Part shown: piece by piece, positions 60,083 through 64,000 of the stretch
Layout of the letters: each line of letters starts with the position of its first letter
Numbering within the stretch: position 1 is the first letter of the stretch
Assembly (NCBI RefSeq): GCF_003149085.1
Contig: NZ_QGDT01000001.1
Span: 248,001-312,000 of the forward strand
Direction: 5' to 3'
DNA length: 64,000 nt
DNA from: Dyadobacter jejuensis
GTDB lineage: Bacteria; Bacteroidota; Bacteroidia; Cytophagales; Spirosomataceae
Made by a program: the position numbers and the translations under genes
The notes under the pieces: generated by a model
Told to the model about the DNA's origin: nothing
What the model saw: only the letters and a program-made list of their open reading frames with translations
The model's database searches: none

Positions 60083-60562
60083 TTAGGGGTAGGTGTTGAG
60101 GATGGCTTCCAATTGTTCTGGTTTCAAATCGGGATAAGTATCCTGGTCTATCATCAGGGCGGGAGCGTGGTCGCAGGTTCCCAGGCAAGCGTTGGGGAGC
60201 AGGGTGAACCGCCCGTCGGGGCTGGTCTCTCCAAATCCTATTTGTAGTTGTCGTTGTAGGCCTTCGTATATTTTTTCGTAACCCATCACATAGCAGCTAA
60301 TGCTATCGCAAAGTAAGATGACGTGCCGGCCAACAGGCTTTCTGAAGATAAGATTATAAAAGGTCGCTACGCTGTCTAGCTCGGCGGTCGACATCTGTAA
60401 GTGCTGCGCTATCAGTTGCAGGCTGTCGTCGGATACCCATCCTCGGTGCTGTTGCACAATTTTGAGCGCTTCTATGCAGGCCGCTTTGGGCATAGGGAGT
60501 TTGGCGACTTCCTTTTCGATAGCGGCAATTTCCTGTTCCGATAGTATTGAGTCTATGTGCAT
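60083..60562 (-). CDS. nuoE: NADH-quinone oxidoreductase subunit E
   Basis: 159 residues from the ATG at 60562, 19 bases after nuoCD; the longer frame to 60607 would overlap nuoCD and is rejected. A thioredoxin-like [2Fe-2S] protein with the N1a ligands in CDSISC and CLGTC. It sits beside NuoF and the FMN. Confidence 0.95.
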   Translation of the reverse strand: MHIDSILSEQEIAAIEKEVAKLPMPKAACIEALKIVQQHRGWVSDDSLQLIAQHLQMSTAELDSVATFYNLIFRKPVGRHVILLCDSISCYVMGYEKIYEGLQRQLQIGFGETSPDGRFTLLPNACLGTCDHAPALMIDQDTYPDLKPEQLEAILNTYP

Positions 60563-60581
60563 CGTTTCCGTGTTTGGTGGT

Positions 60582-62339
60582 TTATCGGTCAATATCGGCC
60601 AATACATAGTCCATACCGCCTAGGATGGACAGTAAGTCGGCCACCGTATAGCCCTGGCTGATATACGGCAGCATTTGCATATGTGGGAAGGAAGGGGTGC
60701 GTATCCTTACCCGGTAGGGCATGGTACTTCCATCGCTGATTAGGTAGTAGCTATTGGCACCCTTAGTAGCCTCTATGCAGCTGATGGCCTCCCCCGCCGG
60801 GATGACGGGCCCCCAGCTAACATTCAGAAAATGGGTGATCAGGGTTTCAATGTCCTCCATGGTGTTTTTTTTGAGGGGGGGCGTGGTAAGGGGGTGGTCC
60901 GATTTGTAGGGTCCTTCAGGCATATTATACAAGCATTGTTCTATAATTCGCAGGCTCTGCCGCATCTCCTCCACCCGTACCAGGGCACGGTCGTAGCAGT
61001 CGCCATTGGTGGCGGTGGGGATGTCAAAATCGAAGTTTTCGTAGCCAGAATAGGGCCTTTTCTTCCTAAAGTCCCACTCCATACCACAGGCACGAAGTCC
61101 GGGCCCTGTTACCCCCCATTCAATGGCTTCTTGGCGGGTGTAGATCCCTATGCCTACCGTTCGGGCCTTAAAGAGCGCATTACGCATCACCAGTTGATCG
61201 TATTCTTTGAGGCGTTTGGGGAAATAGGAGAGGAAATCGCTGATTAAAATATTCCATCCTAGGGGCAAATCCTGAGCTACGCCACCTATCCGAAACCAGT
61301 TGGGGTGCATACGGGCTCCGCAAATGGCCTCTATGATGTCGAAGATCTTTTCCCTGTCGGTAAACATGTAAAAAACCGGCGAGAGCTGACCCAGGTCTTG
61401 GGCAAAGGTTCCATACCATACCAGGTGGCTGGCGATCCGGAATAGCTCACAGAGCATCACCCTGATGACGGCCACCCGCTGGGGGACCTCTATGCCTGCA
61501 AGTTCTTCTACGGCCAACAAATAAGCGAGGTTGTTCATCACGCCCCCCAGATAGTCGACCCTGTCGGTATAGGGAATGTAGGTATGCCATGATTGCCGTT
61601 CTCCCATTTTTTCGGCCCCACGGTGGTGAAATCCTATATCGGGAATGGCGTCTACAATCTCTTCGCCCTCCAGCTGAAGGATAATACGCAACACACCATG
61701 GGTGCCAGGGTGCTGTGGGCCTAGGTTCAAAAACATGAAGTCGGCATCTTCCCCTCGTTTTTTCATTCCCCATTCTTCGGGGATAAACTGTAGGGCTTCT
61801 TGCTCCCGGTCTTGTTTTTCGTCCCATAGCCTGAAGGGGCCCATTTCGGTGGCTCGAGCGGGATGTTCCTTTCGCAAAGGATGTCCCTCCCAGGTAAGGG
61901 GCATTAGCAGGCGACGTAGATGGGGATGGCCTTCGAAGCGAATGCCGAAAAGATCGTACACTTCCCTTTCGTACCAATTGGCATTTTCCCAAAGAGAGGT
62001 GATAGAAGGCATCTGGGGGAAATCTCCCTGCAAAGCCACTTTGATGCGTACAAACGCGTTGCGGCTGTAGGAGAAAAGGTGGTAAACGAGGGTGAAATCG
62101 GCGTGTGTTGTTCGGTGGGCTACGAAGGCACCCCGGCTGCGCTCGTCTATGGCCGTCAGGTCATAGAGGAAATGGAAGGGCTGCCTGATGGTATGCTTTA
62201 GGTGACTGAGTACCTGCTGTAGGAGTTCTTTTTTTACCCAAAATGTTGGGCAAGACTTGGGCCTATTGGACGGAGCGGCCTGGACCCCTTCTCCAAATAG
62301 GGTGCTAAGTGATAATTCCAAGTCCGAATCTGTTTCCAT
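60582..62339 (-). CDS. nuoCD: NADH-quinone oxidoreductase fused subunit C/D
   Basis: 585 residues joining the 30-kDa (NuoC) and 49-kDa (NuoD) subunits, as in E. coli. NuoC occupies about 1-170 ([22 protein letters not shown]), followed by a linker, and NuoD begins about 200 ([28 protein letters not shown]). NuoD shapes the quinone site near cluster N2. The fusion is continuous with no stop or frameshift. It is 41 bases after nuoB. Confidence 0.97.
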   Translation of the reverse strand: METDSDLELSLSTLFGEGVQAAPSNRPKSCPTFWVKKELLQQVLSHLKHTIRQPFHFLYDLTAIDERSRGAFVAHRTTHADFTLVYHLFSYSRNAFVRIKVALQGDFPQMPSITSLWENANWYEREVYDLFGIRFEGHPHLRRLLMPLTWEGHPLRKEHPARATEMGPFRLWDEKQDREQEALQFIPEEWGMKKRGEDADFMFLNLGPQHPGTHGVLRIILQLEGEEIVDAIPDIGFHHRGAEKMGERQSWHTYIPYTDRVDYLGGVMNNLAYLLAVEELAGIEVPQRVAVIRVMLCELFRIASHLVWYGTFAQDLGQLSPVFYMFTDREKIFDIIEAICGARMHPNWFRIGGVAQDLPLGWNILISDFLSYFPKRLKEYDQLVMRNALFKARTVGIGIYTRQEAIEWGVTGPGLRACGMEWDFRKKRPYSGYENFDFDIPTATNGDCYDRALVRVEEMRQSLRIIEQCLYNMPEGPYKSDHPLTTPPLKKNTMEDIETLITHFLNVSWGPVIPAGEAISCIEATKGANSYYLISDGSTMPYRVRIRTPSFPHMQMLPYISQGYTVADLLSILGGMDYVLADIDR

Positions 62340-62380
62340 GGCTGTGTGGAGGTTAGGTCTCCTTATAGGGCTGTGGGGCC

Positions 62381-63019
62381 TTAGATGGAGTCGGGTGTGC
62401 GTATGTCGGTCCAGTTTTTCCGCTCTGCTCTTTTCTCCTCTTTCATGTTTCGCTGTTCCGGTTTTATGATTCCCTGAGGGCCAATGGCCCAGCTCAAGGG
62501 GCGTTGTTCTTTTCCTACGGTGTCGGCCAGGAGCATAAGCCCTTGTAAGAAGGCGTCGGGTCGGGGAGGGCAGCCCGGTACGTACAGGTCCACAGGCAGA
62601 AATTTATCCACTCCCTGTACCACACTGTATATATCGTACATGCCCCCAGAGTTAGCGCAGGAACCCATAGAAATAACCCATTTAGGTTCCATCATTTGTT
62701 CATGCAATCTTTTGATGATAGGGGCCATTTTGACGAATACAGTCCCTGCCACGACCATCACGTCGGACTCGCGCGGTGTACCGCGTATAACCTCCGCGCC
62801 AAAGCGGGCTACGTCGTATTTGCTGGTAAGGCTGGTGGCCATCTCTACAAAGCAGCAAGATAGCCCGAAATGAAAGGGCCATATCGAGTTCTTCCGGCCC
62901 CAGGCTACCAGATCCTGTACGGTTGTCAGCAGGATACTTTGCTCGAGTGAATCGACTGTCGATCCCGTCCCACCGATGGTTTTGGCGGGTTCGGTAGGTT
63001 GGGTTAGCCACCAGTTCAT
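62381..63019 (-). CDS. nuoB: NADH-quinone oxidoreductase subunit B
   Basis: 212 residues. Cluster N2, the last electron carrier before quinone, is bound by Cys55-Cys56 (SCCFVEM), Cys121 (GSCANSGG) and Cys150 (PGCPPRPDA). The C-terminal tail of about 40 residues is charged. It overlaps nuoA by four bases. Confidence 0.97.
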   Translation of the reverse strand: MNWWLTQPTEPAKTIGGTGSTVDSLEQSILLTTVQDLVAWGRKNSIWPFHFGLSCCFVEMATSLTSKYDVARFGAEVIRGTPRESDVMVVAGTVFVKMAPIIKRLHEQMMEPKWVISMGSCANSGGMYDIYSVVQGVDKFLPVDLYVPGCPPRPDAFLQGLMLLADTVGKEQRPLSWAIGPQGIIKPEQRNMKEEKRAERKNWTDIRTPDSI

Positions 63020-63450
63020 AGCTCAGGTTGGTTAAGGATTCGTTTCTTATAGGCTTTCAATATCCGTTTTCCATTAGGGCCAAAGTCGAGGGCTCCTATG
63101 CGCCATTCGTAGAGTAAAACGGCGAAAAGCAGACCTATAAATACGGAGATTCCCACATAGCCTGCCCATCCAAGCTCCTTAAAAGCAAGGGCCCATAACA
63201 CTATAAAAACCACTTCAAGGTCGAAAATGACGAAGAGCATCGCCACTAGGTAAAACTGGGCAGAAAACCGCAACCGGGCTGTGCCCGTGGGCAGAATGCC
63301 CGACTCATATGGCTGGCCCACGGCTCGGCTACGGTTCTGTTGTCCCAGGAAGTAGGATAACGTGAGTATGAATGTCAATAATACGCCCACTAATAGGGCA
63401 TAAATCCAGAAGCTCCAGTCGGGAGTTAAGGCAGTGTGTGTATAGGGCAT
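63016..63450 (-). CDS. nuoA: NADH-quinone oxidoreductase subunit A
   Basis: 144 residues, three membrane helices. The quinone-channel loop carries [20 protein letters not shown] and the helix start FDLEVVFI, both standard for NuoA. It is first in the operon; a hairpin with T tract for the upstream CBS gene lies between them. Confidence 0.96.
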   Translation of the reverse strand: MPYTHTALTPDWSFWIYALLVGVLLTFILTLSYFLGQQNRSRAVGQPYESGILPTGTARLRFSAQFYLVAMLFVIFDLEVVFIVLWALAFKELGWAGYVGISVFIGLLFAVLLYEWRIGALDFGPNGKRILKAYKKRILNQPEL

Positions 63451-63470
63451 AGCTTTCCGTATTTAAAAAA

Positions 63471-63516
63471 TAAAACCCCTCATGAAACGGTCTTTTTTAA
63501 ACGGCACCGCTTCATG
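63471..63516 (-). terminator. hairpin with T tract between the CBS-domain gene and nuoA
   Basis: On the minus strand CATGAAGCGGT pairs with ACCGTTTCATG (63481-63516, one G-U pair) and is followed by AGGGGTTTTATTTTTT. It should separate CBS-gene transcription from the nuo operon. Confidence 0.6.
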
Positions 63517-63543
63517 CGAGCGTTGCTTCACTGCTACTAGCTA

Positions 63544-63975
63544 TTAGATACCTGTAATGTAATGCTTAAGATTACCGATGATGTATTCCTGATCCTCTAT
63601 GATATACTTCACCACATCACCAATGGAGATGATGCCGATCAGCACTTCGTCGTCAATAACGGGCAGGTGTCTGATGAATTTTTGAGTCATATACTCCATA
63701 CATTCTTCTATGGAGGTGTCAGACGTTACAGTGGCCGAATTGACCGTCATAATGGTGCCTACCGGCACGCTTTTGGACGAGAGTCCTTTTAAGATGACCT
63801 TACGCGCATAATCACGCTCTGTTAGGATGCCTACATACTTCTCCTGTTCCATCACAAGGAGCGCACCGATGTTCTTCTCCAACATCAGCTCTAAGGCTTC
63901 ATAAACAGTCGTTTCGGGGCCAACCGAAATGGGGACTGTTTTCTTTTGTTCTAAAATATTCCTCACTTTTCCCAT
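63544..63975 (-). CDS. two-CBS-domain regulatory protein
   Basis: 143 residues made almost wholly of a Bateman pair: first CBS about 8-66 (YEALELMLEKNIGALLVM, GILTERDYARKVI), second about 74-136 (IEECMEYMTQKFIRHLPVID, GIISIGDVVKYII). Such proteins sense adenine nucleotides or similar ligands. A purine-rich, Shine-Dalgarno-like stretch precedes the ATG at 63975. The partner is unknown; the position before nuo suggests, but does not prove, a link with energy status. Confidence 0.93.
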   Translation of the reverse strand: MGKVRNILEQKKTVPISVGPETTVYEALELMLEKNIGALLVMEQEKYVGILTERDYARKVILKGLSSKSVPVGTIMTVNSATVTSDTSIEECMEYMTQKFIRHLPVIDDEVLIGIISIGDVVKYIIEDQEYIIGNLKHYITGI

Positions 63976-64000
63976 AATTCTCTCCTTTCTCTCTACAAAT

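Noticed and set aside
60831-61247. A 138-codon plus-strand frame opposite nuoCD
   Set aside because: It is antisense to a highly conserved gene and shows no domain or codon pattern of its own.

Overview
The window reads as chromosome of a Bacteroidota bacterium, most likely order Cytophagales (Spirosomataceae-like). The evidence is a SusC/SusD pair, several -7 promoter elements matching the Bacteroidota TAnnTTTG consensus, few Shine-Dalgarno sequences, many short secreted lipoproteins, and the DUF177-rpmF-plsX-fabH-efp-accB-accC gene order. The genus call is inference. No rRNA, tRNA, CRISPR array, integrase or intact insertion sequence was seen. Coding density is high and most genes are household genes.

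Layout. 1-8.7 kb: a truncated TPR lipoprotein gene, a DEAD-box RNA helicase, a lipoprotein with 11-residue LEA-like repeats, a DUF3472 lipoprotein, a Pif1-like helicase with HRDC and HTH ends, a DUF3784/PH-like membrane protein and an acyltransferase-3 protein. 9-20 kb: a secreted GH2 beta-galactosidase, type III pantothenate kinase, a GGCT-like protein, a conserved protein of unknown function, a non-canonical Nramp transporter, a Tat-exported Gfo/Idh/MocA oxidoreductase, and an OmpA-like protein with two tandem membrane-anchored helix-hairpin-helix proteins. 20-25.7 kb: the minus-strand fatty-acid/phospholipid initiation cluster, with a probable terminator between rpmF and plsX. 25.8-37.4 kb: a NeuD-like acetyltransferase, an outer-membrane barrel protein, M61 and M48 metallopeptidases, a TIGR01777 epimerase, a PlsC-type acyltransferase, a secreted alpha/beta hydrolase in a compositionally odd patch, DsbD and acetylglutamate kinase.

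37.5-48.9 kb is the most interesting part. Three plus-strand genes in operon spacing encode (i) a cytochrome c domain fused to a PHM-type copper monooxygenase-like module with all six expected copper ligands, (ii) a 1112-residue FG-GAP/UnbV-ASPIC double-propeller protein, and (iii) a vanadium-haloperoxidase-like PAP2 enzyme with all five vanadate-site residues. A SusC/SusD pair follows directly, with no glycoside hydrolase nearby. I infer a secreted or surface oxidative system for uptake or modification of a non-glycan substrate; the substrate is unknown.

48.9-63.5 kb holds a complete 13-gene minus-strand nuo operon (nuoA, B, CD fused, E to N) for NADH:quinone oxidoreductase. It has the E. 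coli-type features of a NuoCD fusion and the extra N7 iron-sulfur ligands in NuoG. A two-CBS-domain protein lies just upstream at the right edge.
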